From: Deltaproteobacteria bacterium | Lineage (GTDB): Bacteria; Myxococcota_A; Polyangia; HGW-17; SLPX01 | NCBI GenBank assembly: GCA_021162935.1 | Contig: JAGGXR010000019.1 | Span: 1-43,739 of the forward strand | Reading direction: 5' to 3' | Length of the DNA stretch: 43,739 nt | Part shown: positions 1-9,663 of the stretch, one piece after another | Layout: every line of letters starts with the position of its first letter | Numbering within the stretch: the first letter of the stretch is position 1 | Made by a program: the position numbers and the translations under genes | The notes under the pieces: generated by a model | Databases searched by the model: none | Told to the model about the DNA's origin: nothing | What the model saw: the letters and a program-made list of their open reading frames with translations, nothing else

Positions 1-415
1 AAGCGCTCGCCGCTTCCTGCGCCGTCACCTCGGCGGCCACCTCGGTCCAGGTTCGATCCACCTGGGCTCCATCGTCATCGGTGGGCGCCACGAAGGAAAT
101 CGACAGGTTCTGGCCCTGCTCCACGCAAACCCCGTTGACACAGGAGCCACTGACACAATCCGACGCGCCGACACAAGCCTTCCCGTTGTCACAAGGATCG
201 CAGTCAGAACCACCGCAATCCACATCCGTCTCCGTGCCATCCTTCACGCCATTCGAACAGGTGGAGTTGTTCGTGTTGTTCGTATTATTCGTGTTGTCGC
301 CCCCCCCCGTACCGCTGTCACCGCACCCGGCCGCCATGACGAGCAAAACGACCGACCAGCCAACTCCCCAATGCTTCAACCACAAAATCATCGCCCCTTC
401 GATACCGGTACGCAT
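1..415 (-). CDS. Cys-rich putative lipoprotein, 3' part outside window
   Basis: The gene runs leftward from ATG at 413-415 and leaves the window at its left edge, so only about the first 138 residues are seen. The start is supported by AAGGAGGG at 423-430, seven bases upstream. The N-terminus is a signal peptide ending in a lipobox-like VMAAGC, which predicts lipidation at that Cys and export. It is followed by a Gly/Asn/Thr linker (NTNNTNNTNNS) and a Cys-rich module beginning CSNGVKDGTETDVDCGG, with further paired Cys. That motif is a recurrent disulfide module of secreted myxobacterial proteins. A nine-base C run at 300-308 (poly-G in the coding strand) lies at the start of the linker; the frame is intact with nine, but the run is a candidate for length variation. 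The function is unknown because the main domain is not in view. Confidence 0.75.
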   Translation of the reverse strand, partial: MRTGIEGAMILWLKHWGVGWSVVLLVMAAGCGDSGTGGGDNTNNTNNTNNSTCSNGVKDGTETDVDCGGSDCDPCDNGKACVGASDCVSGSCVNGVCVEQGQNLSISFVAPTDDDGAQVDRTWTEVAAEVTAQEAASA

Positions 416-858
416 TTCAGCACCCTCCTTGCAACGGACGTCCGTGATGGGCACCCCGTTTTCCTCTCAACTCCCAAAGTTTCGCATTTTTCATTCCACA
501 TGTCCATGACAGCAACCGGTCTCGAAACTGTCAATGACGCCCAAGGAAAACCGGCTTCGATCCATAGCGACACCCGATGAGACGGGCTACGGTGATAACG
601 TGGCCGGGCCAGAGGACCTACGGCTTGGGGGAGGGACCGTGGCGAATAGAGGGGTCGGTTTCTTCGGTGAATTCGATGTTGTCGGCAAAAAACGTGGGGG
701 CAATCCACAAAGCCTCCGAGAACTTTCTTTCATGTCATGCGTCAGACCTCCCCATGGCGTCAGGAAAAAAGACACAGGACAGGAACGACTTGCAGTGACA
801 CGGAGATCCATGGTCTCATGTGGCCTTCTTCATGGGACGCAATCCGGAGGTTGACGAG
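416..858. other. Divergent intergenic region
   Basis: This 443-base stretch separates the leftward lipoprotein gene from the rightward macroglobulin gene. It holds the candidate minus-strand promoter at 506-534 and the two ribosome-binding sites. I found no convincing plus-strand promoter. The open frames inside it have no signal, domain or ribosome-binding site that would support a gene. Confidence 0.5.
506..534 (-). promoter_or_regulatory. Candidate sigma70 promoter for the lipoprotein gene
   Basis: On the minus strand, TTGACA (529-534) is followed after exactly 17 bases by TGTCAT (506-511, four of six matches to TATAAT). Transcription would begin near 499, giving a leader of about 85 bases before the ATG at 415. 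The consensus -35 box and ideal spacing are seen directly; activity is inferred. Confidence 0.45.
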
Positions 859-3800
859 ATGATGCGACAATCATGGTCAAGGGCGGCAATGGGACAGCGG
901 CGGGCTGAACGTTTCAGCACAGGCCTGCTGTTGGCACTCGTGGTCGGCGTGCTGACGGCGATGGGAGGCATCCTTTCGTCCTGTCGGCCCACGAAGCCGG
1001 CGCAGACGCAAACAGGACCTGGCGGCGCTTCGACGGCGATCGCACAACAGCGCACGAGTCCGTTCTCAGCGCTCGGGCTGATGACTGCAAAGCCAAGCGA
1101 TGCGGCGTTCCGGTTCCAGGCAGGGCCCAAGCCACCGGCCCGGGTGACGGAGTCGATTCGGGCAGAGTTTCCGCCTCCAGCCAAGCCTGTGGCCCGGCCG
1201 AAGTACGGCGCGCTGAAGGTGCTCCGCAACCAGCCATCCGGCCATGTGCGGACCGTGGCGTCGATGACGGTGACGTTCAACCAGCCCATGGTTCCGCTCA
1301 CGTCGTTGGACCTGCAGCGCAAGACACCGGTGCCGTTCGTGATCACACCGAAGCCGCCGGGAAAGGTCCGATGGCTCGGCACCATGACAGCTTCCTATGA
1401 GAGCAAATCGCGCTTTCCCTATTCGACCAGGTACGAGGTGAGCATCCCGGCGGGCGTCAAATCCGCGGTGGGCCGTACGTTGAAACGCGCGACCCACTTC
1501 TGGTTCGAGACGCCCCGGGTGAAGCTAACGGGGTTCTTGCCGTCGCACACGACCCACGCGCTTCCAGAAACGCCCATCGTGCTCTTCTTCAACCAGGCGG
1601 TTCGGCCCAACGAGGTTTTGGCAAAGACTCGTCTCATCCGGAAACAACACGGTGACGTTCCGCTGGAACTCGTGCCATTCGACGAATGGAAGCACGTGAA
1701 GATCTATGGAAAACAAGCCAAGACATGGGACAAAAAACGTACGGTGGTCTTGAGGCCGAAGCAAAACCTCAAACTTGCGTCGTCCTACCAAATCCGGATC
1801 GACCAGGGCCTTGGCAGCGCAGAGGGGCCGCTCAAGACACCGTCTACTCTGACGGCTCACTTTGTGACCTACGGCGCGATGAAGGCCTATTCGGTGCGCT
1901 GTTGGAACATGAGGAGCGGCCGCTGTCGACCATCCAGCCGACCATTTGTCGAATTCACGAACAACATCAAATCGAGTAACGAGGAACTCGCATCGCGCAT
2001 TCTCGTGAGGCCCAAGGTGGTGGACCTGACGGTACGCGCAGGGGGCAACAAGGTTTATCTCTCTGGAAGCTTCGAGCCAGCGACGGCCTACCGGGTCACG
2101 GTGCTGCCAGGGGTGGGTGATATCTACGGTCAACACTCGGCCCGCAGGTGGGTTGGGCATGTCCGATTCACCGACGCCAGGGCGGCGCTCACCTTTCCAA
2201 CGTATGGAGGTCGCGGCATACTGGAAGGCCACGGAAACCGGAGGCTCGCGGTCCGCACCATCAACATCATGCGTGCTACCGTGACCATGGTGGCCATCCC
2301 AGCGGCACGACAGGCCGAGGCGCTCTCCATTTTGAGCCACGCCAGTTGGCGGCAACGACGATCGGGTGTGGCCACCAAGTTGCCAGGCCGCAGGGTGCGA
2401 TTCTCCTACCGGTTCAACAAAAGGAAAAACCGGCTCCACACGAGTTACCTGAATCTGGACCGTGCCCTGCGCCATCAAGGCGGTGCCGTATACGTGGAGG
2501 TCTACAGCCCGAACCTCAAGTTCAGGCGATGGTCGAACCCCAGGCGCAGATTTATGGTACAGGTGACGAACCTGGGCCTGGCGGCCCGCTACGACCCGGA
2601 CCGGATCCTGGCCCTGGCGACGGCCGTCGACTCGTCGCGCCGTCTACCCGGAATCACGCTGCGTCTGTATTCGTTGCAGCGTCACAAATCCGGCATCAAG
2701 GCTCGCACGCCCCTTTGGACCGGCAAGACGGACCAGCGAGGCGTGGCCGTGGTTCCGGGCCCGAGACGACTCAGGGCAAAAGGCCCTCTGCTTCTGGTGG
2801 CCGAATCGGAAAAGGACCATTCGTTCGTCATTCTGGATGGACGCGGCCAAGACGGCTACGTATCGGGTTACGGCTCACACCAGGTTCCCGACTATCGCGT
2901 CGAGGTCTTTCTGACCACGGACCGCAACCCATACCGAGCAGGAGAGAAAGTCCACCTGACCGGCGTCTTGCGTCGCAGGCACCTGGCGCCGGACAACAGG
3001 CTGGACCGAATCGCCGGGGCGCTGTCGGTGTCGTACAGCATCAAGGATCCGCGTGGTGAAAAGATGGCAACGGGCACGGCCAAGGTGGACCGAGACGGCA
3101 CCTTCCACATCACCTTCACCTCCAAACCCGACACGAGACTGGGCCCCTACCAGTTCGACGGTCGTGTCAAGGGCGCCACGAACGTGCACGATGGATTGAA
3201 ACTGTACCACTCGTTCAAGATCCTGGCCTACCGGGCTCCCGAATACGAAGTGAAGGTCACGACCTCGCCAGAGCCCAAGTACTTCGGAACCAAGACCGAC
3301 CTCCACGTCCACGGCAACTACCTGTTCGGCGCGCCCATGGGCGGTGCCAAGGCCCGCTGGACCCTGACCCGAACGCCATCTTCCTACCGGCCGCCCAAGC
3401 ACGACACCTTCACCTTCGGCGTGGCACCCCACCGGCCCTGGGCCTGGATCCTGCGCGCTGGCACCCGTGGCGGCCGCTGGGGTTGGTACCTGGAATCAGG
3501 CTGGTCACACGGCACCTTAGTCGCCAAGGGCACGGGGCGCCTCGACGATCACGGAGCCCTCGATCTGTCGATCCTGCTGGACCGGGGAAAGGGCAAAAAG
3601 CGTCTCCCTTCGACGGGCAGCTTCACCCTGGAATCCCAGGTCTTCGACGTGAACCGCCAATCCATCGCTGGCCGCAAGACCATCGTGGTCCACCCTGCAT
3701 CGCTCTACGTGGGCAGCCGTTGGCACAAATCCGTGGTCAAGGTGGGCAAGCCGGCCAGGCTCGACTTGGTCGCCGTGACCCTGAACGGCAAGCGTCTGTC

Positions 3801-6800
3801 CGGAGTGCCCATCACAGTCCGAGCCATGCGCACGATCTGGAAGCGCAAGATGGTCCGGTCGGGCCGTTACTGGAAGACCAACTATTCACCGGTCCAGATC
3901 GAAGGAGGCCGCTGCCAAGTGACGTCTTCTTCGACGGTCAAAACCTGCGTCCTGACCCTGACCAAAGCCGGCGAGTATGAAGTACTCGCCGAGGTGTCCG
4001 ATGCATCGGGGCGCAAAACCGTCACGTCGTCTATTTTGTACGTGGCGGGCAAGGGCTACGTGCCCTGGCGCATCAACAACCGCAACCACATAGACCTCGT
4101 TGCGGACCGATCGAGCTACAAACCGGGCCAGAAGGCGACAATTCTGATCAAAAATCCGTATCGACACGCCACGGGCCTTCTGACCATCGAGCACCGAGGG
4201 ATCGTGTCCTACCGGGTCCTGGACATCTCCGATTCGAGTCACGTGGAGACCATTCCCATCACCGCAGATGAACTGCCCGATCTGCACGTCTCGGTGGTCC
4301 TGGTCCGCGGCAGAGTGCGAGCGCCGAAGGGCCAATCCTCCGACCGCAGCGAAGACCTGGGACGGCCGATGTACGCCACAGGCCACGTCAGATTGGCCAT
4401 CTCCAAGGCGAGTCGGACCATCCGCCTCGCGGTGCGACCGGACCGCACCGACATCCGACCAGGACAGACCTTCCACGTCGCGGTGCACGCTGCGGATCAA
4501 CACCACCATCCCGTCCAGGCTCGGCTGGCCGTATTCGTGGTCGACGAAGGGGTGCTCAGCCTCCTTGGCTTCAAGACGCCTGACCCGAAATTGATCTTCT
4601 TGCGGGACGCTGGACGCGGCACCGCTCTCCATTCGCTACGCGCCCTGCTGCTCAAAAAAACGTTTCCAAAAATGCGGCTCACCTTCACAAGGGAACGTCA
4701 GAAGTCTAGAGGGGTCAGAAACAGCAGGGCCGCGATAAAAACGCCAATGGCGGCCCCGCTGCGGGAAACCACGTCGTCCTTTGATGCAGGCACCGTAGAT
4801 GGGAGGTTCGCCTCCGGTTCCAACGCTGAGCGTACCTTGGACGAAATAGGCGGCGGCAAACTCGTCTTCAAGACCAGGACCAAGTTCGCCACCACGGCCT
4901 TCGTGGACACGAACGTGGTCACGGACGCAGCGGGAAACGCACGCGTGGCCATCCCGATGCCCGAAAACCTCACAGCCTTCCGGATCATGGTCGTGGCTCT
5001 GGACCGCAAACGTCCCGACCGGTTCGGGTCGGGCCAGGCAAGAATCCGGGTGAACAAGAAATTGCTGCTGCGCCCGGCGCTGCCCCGCTTCGCAAACTTC
5101 GGCGATCGATTCGAGGCCGCCGTGGTGGTGAACAACCAGACCGGCCATGCGGGCATGGCCACGGTCCACATCGACGCAACTGGCGTGCGATTCCTGGGCG
5201 CAAAGACCCAAAAGGTCCACGTGGCGGCCGGCAAGGCGGCCGAGGTGCGGTTCGCCGTGGCGACCACGAGGCCCGGCCTCGTCCGGTTCCGCTTCTCGGC
5301 ATTCCTGGGCAGAGACACCGACTCGGTGCAGCCGCCTGCCCTGCGGGTGAACCTACCAGCCACGGCAGAGGCCACCGCAACCTACGGCGTGACCGTATCG
5401 TCCATCGCCCAGCCCGTTCTTGCGCCGGCAAACGTGCTGCCTCAGTTCGGCGCCATCGAGGTGAGCCTGTCCTCCACGGCTCTGACCGGGCTTCAGGATG
5501 CGGCCTCGTACCTGGTGGACTACCCATTTCAATGCGCCGAACAGACGGCGAGCCGACTCGTACCCATTTTCGTGCTGGGCAACATTCTGGCTAAGTTTCA
5601 CATCGGCAAGGTGTCGGACCAGGCCAAGCAGCGCGCCCTAGCCAAAGCGGGTATCAAGAAACTCCTCGGCCTCCAGCGATGGAACGGCGGGTTCACCTTC
5701 TGGCCCGGCAGTTATCGCCCCTCGCCCTATGCAAGCGTGTACGTGGCGTGGAGCCTGACCCAAGGCATCAAGGCGGGCTTCCACGTCCCGAAGAATGCAA
5801 TGCGCAAGGCGGCCCGGTACGTACAAAGCTGTATGAACGGACGCATCGGCTGGCCCTGGAACATCTGGTGGTCCTTTCGGGCCATGGCAGCCTGGGTCCT
5901 GACGGACATGCAGACCCTGCCCGACATCAAAAAATACACGAGGACCTGGCCGGTGGCTCGATCGCTCGTGGCCATCTATCGACACGACAAGTCCCTGGCC
6001 CTCTTCGCCAAGGCCATGCTCATGGCGGCGGCCAAACGGGTCAACAGCACCCGAAGCAGAGCCATGGTGGCGCCCCTCAAACACGAGTTGGACAACGCGG
6101 CCATCCAGACCGCCTCGTCGGCCCACTTCGCTGAGCACGTCACCGAGAGTCTGCGCGTCCTGCTCCATTCGAGCTCTCGCACCGACGCCATCGTGCTCGC
6201 CGCTTTCATGGAGGTGGCTCCCAAGGACCCGATCACGACCAAGGTGGTCCGAGGCCTCGTTGCCGCCAGGATCAAGGGCCGCTGGGAAACCACCCAGGCA
6301 AACGCCTTTGCCATGTACGCCCTGTCCGCCTACTTCAAAAAATATGAAAAGCAGGTGCCAAACTTCGTGGCCCAACTCTGGCTCGGCACCGGCTATGTGG
6401 GCTCGAAGCAGTTCCAGGGCCGCTCCATGGCGGTGTCCGAAACCAAGGTCCCCATGCGCGTGCTCCTGGACCAGAGCAAGGCTTCGAATGGAAAGACCTC
6501 CATCATCCTCGCAAAGAAGGGGCCCGGCCGACTCTACTACCGGCTCGGCATGCGCTACGCGCCCACCTCGTTGCGCCTCAAAGCCGAAGAACAGGGTTTT
6601 GCCGTGAGCCGCGTCTATGAACCGGTCGACGGGCCGAAAACCCTGCACCGGGATCGCAAGGGCTTGTGGCACGTCAAGGCAGGCACCTACGTCCGCGTGC
6701 GACTCACCGTGGTCGTGCCAGACCGGCGGTACTACACCGCCGTGGTGGACCCGCTGCCTGCTGGTTTCGAAATCGTGGACATGAACCTGAAGACCTCGGC

Positions 6801-7068
6801 GTCCTCCGCCCTGGCCGGCAAGGCAAAGAACAAGATCTACGACTTCTGGTCCTGGTACGCCCTGCGATCGCCGGACCACAAAGAAATGCGCGACGACGCC
6901 TACCAGCTCTTCTGGGATAGGCTGCCCGCCGGGGTCTACGAGTACACGTACCTGGCCAGGGCCACCACCATCGGAACCTTCGTGGTGCCCCCGCTCAAGG
7001 CCGAAGAAATGTATCATCCCGAAACCTTCGGCCGAAACGCCACCCAAATCGTGGTCGTCGAACCGTAG
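859..7068 (+). CDS. Bacterial alpha-2-macroglobulin family lipoprotein with thioester motif
   Basis: A 2069-residue protein. The frame opens at GTG 820, but ATG 859 is preferred because GGAGG (846-850) lies eight bases before it. A signal peptide ends in the lipobox LSSC, so a lipid-anchored periplasmic or surface protein is expected. Domains in order: Ig-like N-terminal domains (from about residue 117, GALKVLRNQPSGHV), an MG2-like domain near 686 (TTDRNPYRAGEKVHLTGVLR), a bait-region-like segment from about 1076, the conserved A2M domain near 1343 (FATTAFVDTNVVTDAAGN), and the thioester YPFQCAEQ with its Cys near 1559, followed by the helical thioester domain and C-terminal domains. In this family, protease cleavage of the bait exposes the Cys-Gln thioester, which traps the attacker covalently. 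The family's frequent partner, the penicillin-binding protein PbpC, is not adjacent. Confidence 0.9.
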   Translation: MMRQSWSRAAMGQRRAERFSTGLLLALVVGVLTAMGGILSSCRPTKPAQTQTGPGGASTAIAQQRTSPFSALGLMTAKPSDAAFRFQAGPKPPARVTESIRAEFPPPAKPVARPKYGALKVLRNQPSGHVRTVASMTVTFNQPMVPLTSLDLQRKTPVPFVITPKPPGKVRWLGTMTASYESKSRFPYSTRYEVSIPAGVKSAVGRTLKRATHFWFETPRVKLTGFLPSHTTHALPETPIVLFFNQAVRPNEVLAKTRLIRKQHGDVPLELVPFDEWKHVKIYGKQAKTWDKKRTVVLRPKQNLKLASSYQIRIDQGLGSAEGPLKTPSTLTAHFVTYGAMKAYSVRCWNMRSGRCRPSSRPFVEFTNNIKSSNEELASRILVRPKVVDLTVRAGGNKVYLSGSFEPATAYRVTVLPGVGDIYGQHSARRWVGHVRFTDARAALTFPTYGGRGILEGHGNRRLAVRTINIMRATVTMVAIPAARQAEALSILSHASWRQRRSGVATKLPGRRVRFSYRFNKRKNRLHTSYLNLDRALRHQGGAVYVEVYSPNLKFRRWSNPRRRFMVQVTNLGLAARYDPDRILALATAVDSSRRLPGITLRLYSLQRHKSGIKARTPLWTGKTDQRGVAVVPGPRRLRAKGPLLLVAESEKDHSFVILDGRGQDGYVSGYGSHQVPDYRVEVFLTTDRNPYRAGEKVHLTGVLRRRHLAPDNRLDRIAGALSVSYSIKDPRGEKMATGTAKVDRDGTFHITFTSKPDTRLGPYQFDGRVKGATNVHDGLKLYHSFKILAYRAPEYEVKVTTSPEPKYFGTKTDLHVHGNYLFGAPMGGAKARWTLTRTPSSYRPPKHDTFTFGVAPHRPWAWILRAGTRGGRWGWYLESGWSHGTLVAKGTGRLDDHGALDLSILLDRGKGKKRLPSTGSFTLESQVFDVNRQSIAGRKTIVVHPASLYVGSRWHKSVVKVGKPARLDLVAVTLNGKRLSGVPITVRAMRTIWKRKMVRSGRYWKTNYSPVQIEGGRCQVTSSSTVKTCVLTLTKAGEYEVLAEVSDASGRKTVTSSILYVAGKGYVPWRINNRNHIDLVADRSSYKPGQKATILIKNPYRHATGLLTIEHRGIVSYRVLDISDSSHVETIPITADELPDLHVSVVLVRGRVRAPKGQSSDRSEDLGRPMYATGHVRLAISKASRTIRLAVRPDRTDIRPGQTFHVAVHAADQHHHPVQARLAVFVVDEGVLSLLGFKTPDPKLIFLRDAGRGTALHSLRALLLKKTFPKMRLTFTRERQKSRGVRNSRAAIKTPMAAPLRETTSSFDAGTVDGRFASGSNAERTLDEIGGGKLVFKTRTKFATTAFVDTNVVTDAAGNARVAIPMPENLTAFRIMVVALDRKRPDRFGSGQARIRVNKKLLLRPALPRFANFGDRFEAAVVVNNQTGHAGMATVHIDATGVRFLGAKTQKVHVAAGKAAEVRFAVATTRPGLVRFRFSAFLGRDTDSVQPPALRVNLPATAEATATYGVTVSSIAQPVLAPANVLPQFGAIEVSLSSTALTGLQDAASYLVDYPFQCAEQTASRLVPIFVLGNILAKFHIGKVSDQAKQRALAKAGIKKLLGLQRWNGGFTFWPGSYRPSPYASVYVAWSLTQGIKAGFHVPKNAMRKAARYVQSCMNGRIGWPWNIWWSFRAMAAWVLTDMQTLPDIKKYTRTWPVARSLVAIYRHDKSLALFAKAMLMAAAKRVNSTRSRAMVAPLKHELDNAAIQTASSAHFAEHVTESLRVLLHSSSRTDAIVLAAFMEVAPKDPITTKVVRGLVAARIKGRWETTQANAFAMYALSAYFKKYEKQVPNFVAQLWLGTGYVGSKQFQGRSMAVSETKVPMRVLLDQSKASNGKTSIILAKKGPGRLYYRLGMRYAPTSLRLKAEEQGFAVSRVYEPVDGPKTLHRDRKGLWHVKAGTYVRVRLTVVVPDRRYYTAVVDPLPAGFEIVDMNLKTSASSALAGKAKNKIYDFWSWYALRSPDHKEMRDDAYQLFWDRLPAGVYEYTYLARATTIGTFVVPPLKAEEMYHPETFGRNATQIVVVEP

Positions 7069-7135
7069 CTCGCCCTCTCGACTTGGCTGAACGCACCCAC
7101 CCTGAATCCGAGTTCTCCGGGCATCTTGTTGCCAG

Positions 7136-7164
7136 TGGGCAAAAATCCGGTCTGTTGCTATGAT
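7136..7164 (+). promoter_or_regulatory. Candidate sigma70 promoter for the beta-helix gene
   Basis: TGGGCA (7136-7141, four of six matches) and TATGAT (7159-7164, five of six) are separated by 17 bases. The predicted start is near 7171, leaving a leader of about 29 bases that contains AAGGGAG eight bases before ATG 7200. This suggests the beta-helix gene is transcribed separately from the macroglobulin gene. Confidence 0.45.
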
Positions 7165-7199
7165 GACCCGGTCATCAATGAATAAAGGGAGCATGGGAC

Positions 7200-8831
7200 A
7201 TGAGACCATCGAAAAGGCCAAGCAGTGATCACGTCACTTTCCTGTTGCGCGGAACCGTTTCTTTCACCCTGCTCCTCGTCGCATCATGGTTCGGCACGCC
7301 AGGCACACAACGCGCCTGGGCGGCCACGATCCACGTGACGCCATCGGATGACTACTCGCTCATCGAAGCGGCCCGACCTGGAGACGAGGTGGTCATCGCG
7401 CCGGGCACCTACCAGTACCGCCTCTATCTCGACCAGCAGGCGACTGAAACCCAGCCCATCGTGATCCGCGCCGAAGATCCGGACAACAAGCCAGTATGGG
7501 ATCTCGGCGGCCAACCAGTGGGCGACTGGCCGGGTTCCTATTCGGCCGGAGACAAAGGCCGCGGAGCCTGGCAGATCACCGGCTCCCACTACGTCATCTC
7601 GGGTATCGTGTTCCAAAACTGCCAAGATGCCAGTTCCTCGGGCATCCGGATCCTTGGAGGAAGCGACATCACGATCCGAGACTGTCTCTTCCGCCACAAT
7701 ACGAATGGATTGATCGGCTCGGGCGAAAACATCCTGGTGGAGTTTTGCGAATTCGACTCAAATGGCAAGACCGCGTCTTCGGGCAACATGACCCACAACA
7801 TCTACATCTACGGCGGAACCATCACGATCCGATACAGCTACCTCCACGACTCCACCGAGGGACAAAACTTCCACATCCGCGCCAGGGACGCCACCATCGA
7901 ATATAACTGGATCACGCGACCTGGGAGCTATCCAGGCGACGTGATGTCGTGCGGCTCCCTCTGCGGCGGAACCGGCAGTGATCCCATCACGCAAAATCTG
8001 ACCCTGAGGGGCAACGTCATCATCCAAGGCCATCCCGAGAACCAGAGTCAGATCATCGCCCTTCTCAACGACGATCAAGGAGGCTCGAACGACGGCACAG
8101 GCGCCGTGGGAACCATGCACCTGACCATGATCAACAACACGATCATCGGCACGCCGCGCAACCAGGGCCAGACCCACGTCCTGGTCAACATGCGCAACGA
8201 CACGGTGCAAACCTATGCCACCCTGCACAACAACATCATCGTGGACATCGCCACCCTGGCGGCTGCACGGCAGCCGGACCTGAAGAACTGGGGTGTCGAT
8301 GGCTCGACCAACTGGGTCACCACCGGAACCGATTGCTCCTCCGCCGACGTCTGCCTTCCGGGCAGCGACCCGGGCTTCAACGACCCGACGAATCTGGACT
8401 TCACCCTGCGCGCCGACAGCGCCTGCGTGGACCAGGCGGACGACAGCATCCAGGGCATCCCACAATGGGAGTACTATCAAAACGAAACAGTGACCCGAAT
8501 GCGCAGGCCACGGAACGATGCCCATGACCTGGGTGCCTTCGAGCAGGGAAACGACAGCCAGGCCGAGGGACCTTACGGCGGCGGGCCGAATCCGAATCCA
8601 GACGGAGGCCTGTCGGACGGCTCAGCGAGCAACGATGGGAGCACGTCCGACGGTTCGGTTTCCGCGGACGCCGCCCAGGGCGATGGAGCCGCCTCGGCCG
8701 ATGGGGGAACCTCGTCGGACCGATCGTCGTCCGGGTGCAACTGCCGATCCGAATCGTCCGGCTCAGGGCTGGCCTGGTTTCTGATCATCTTGGGATTGGT
8801 CGGTCTGATCCGGAGGCGTCGCCAGAAGTGA
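7200..8831 (+). CDS. Right-handed beta-helix protein with MYXO-CTERM anchor
   Basis: A 543-residue exported protein. ATG 7200 has AAGGGAG eight bases upstream. A basic, then hydrophobic signal peptide ends near WAATIHVTP. The body has the periodic Asn/Ile/Val-rich turns of a parallel beta-helix (for example SGIRILGGSDITIRDCLF), with the entry motif GDEVVIAPGTY that is common in pectate-lyase-like and chondroitinase-B-like folds. The last 100 or so residues are an Asp/Gly/Ser linker followed by GCNCRS, a hydrophobic helix and IRRRRQK, a MYXO-CTERM-like sorting tail that predicts cell-surface retention. No catalytic residues can be assigned, so polysaccharide binding or cleavage is only a possibility. 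The next gene starts 69 bases downstream on the same strand. Confidence 0.85.
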   Translation: MRPSKRPSSDHVTFLLRGTVSFTLLLVASWFGTPGTQRAWAATIHVTPSDDYSLIEAARPGDEVVIAPGTYQYRLYLDQQATETQPIVIRAEDPDNKPVWDLGGQPVGDWPGSYSAGDKGRGAWQITGSHYVISGIVFQNCQDASSSGIRILGGSDITIRDCLFRHNTNGLIGSGENILVEFCEFDSNGKTASSGNMTHNIYIYGGTITIRYSYLHDSTEGQNFHIRARDATIEYNWITRPGSYPGDVMSCGSLCGGTGSDPITQNLTLRGNVIIQGHPENQSQIIALLNDDQGGSNDGTGAVGTMHLTMINNTIIGTPRNQGQTHVLVNMRNDTVQTYATLHNNIIVDIATLAAARQPDLKNWGVDGSTNWVTTGTDCSSADVCLPGSDPGFNDPTNLDFTLRADSACVDQADDSIQGIPQWEYYQNETVTRMRRPRNDAHDLGAFEQGNDSQAEGPYGGGPNPNPDGGLSDGSASNDGSTSDGSVSADAAQGDGAASADGGTSSDRSSSGCNCRSESSGSGLAWFLIILGLVGLIRRRRQK

Positions 8832-8900
8832 CGTGACCCAAAAGAGAAGGCCAGCCATCTGAACGAAACAGCCCGAAGCACGCAGCACAAGGAGAGCCCC

Positions 8901-9656
8901 ATGCCCTATCGCACCATCGGCATCCTGTCCGGCCTGGCCGGTCTGGCCCTCATTCTTTTCCTGATCCTGCTACGCCGAGATCTGGAACGACACGCGATCA
9001 GCGGCCCCAGATGGAAACGACGCCTGGTGACCGCGGGGCTCGTCGTGCTGGCCGCGCTCGGGTTCAAGCCATCGGCTCAGGCAGGACCGGCGCGGCATAT
9101 GCACAAGGCCACGACCCGCCGGCTCGCCTCAAGCGCCGATTGGATGTGGCTGACGACCCTCTATCGACGAACCGAATCCACGATCAACGGGTCCCAGGGC
9201 GCCTATCCCTTCACTCGGAAGGGAAAGGCAAAACTTCTGGCCGACCTGCAACGTGGACACAAAATCCTAACCGGACTCGTGCAACGAAGGCTCATGACCA
9301 AGGCCGAGGCGGCCCTGGTTGGTCGCGAGTTGGACCAAATGACGAAGAAAGTGTCCCGGATGCGGCCGACCGGGATGAGGCACGCCACCTGCTACAAGCC
9401 GGCCATCATCAGGCATCAGGTCTCCCCGCAGCAGATCAAGAAACTCACGCGCATGCTCGAACGGGTGGAACGTCAGCATCACGTTTCGGACGAGGTCATC
9501 CAACTGGTCCGCAACCGACTGCGCAACGAGGTGGCCCGTCTGACCCAAACGAGGCCGATCGCCCCATCGCAAAACGCACAGCCACGACGGACGCCAAGAC
9601 TCAGGCGACTTTGGAACAAGCTGCTGCGTCGCGTGCGCCGACGGCACAGACCGTAA
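8901..9656 (+). CDS. Unrecognised membrane protein, 251 aa
   Basis: ATG 8901 is preceded by AAGGAGAG five bases upstream, a strong site. Residues about 5-24 form a hydrophobic helix, and a second hydrophobic stretch near 43-60 ends in AQA, which could be a signal-peptidase-like site. The rest is soluble, very Lys/Arg-rich and mostly helical, with a single Cys and a strongly basic C-terminus (LRRVRRRHRP) that may bind nucleic acid or acidic surfaces. I do not recognise the family. It lies 69 bases after the beta-helix gene and is probably co-transcribed with it. Its stop is seven bases from the stop of the convergent FGE-like gene, so the two 3' ends nearly touch. Confidence 0.7.
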   Translation: MPYRTIGILSGLAGLALILFLILLRRDLERHAISGPRWKRRLVTAGLVVLAALGFKPSAQAGPARHMHKATTRRLASSADWMWLTTLYRRTESTINGSQGAYPFTRKGKAKLLADLQRGHKILTGLVQRRLMTKAEAALVGRELDQMTKKVSRMRPTGMRHATCYKPAIIRHQVSPQQIKKLTRMLERVERQHHVSDEVIQLVRNRLRNEVARLTQTRPIAPSQNAQPRRTPRLRRLWNKLLRRVRRRHRP

Positions 9657-9663
9657 TCCCGGC

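Noticed and set aside
300-308. Frameshift in the left-edge lipoprotein at a poly-C run
   Set aside because: Counting nine C keeps the frame open through the Asn/Thr linker and Cys-rich module, so no frameshift is present in this sequence.
7126-7145. Small hairpin TTGCC-AGTG-GGCAA as a terminator after the macroglobulin gene
   Set aside because: Only five base pairs and no T run on the plus strand; it overlaps the candidate promoter of the next gene.
5638-7221. Long minus-strand open frame (527 codons) opposite the macroglobulin gene
   Set aside because: It is antisense to conserved domains of the macroglobulin, has no ribosome-binding site, and its His/Gly/Val-rich translation is typical of antisense frames in G+C-rich DNA.
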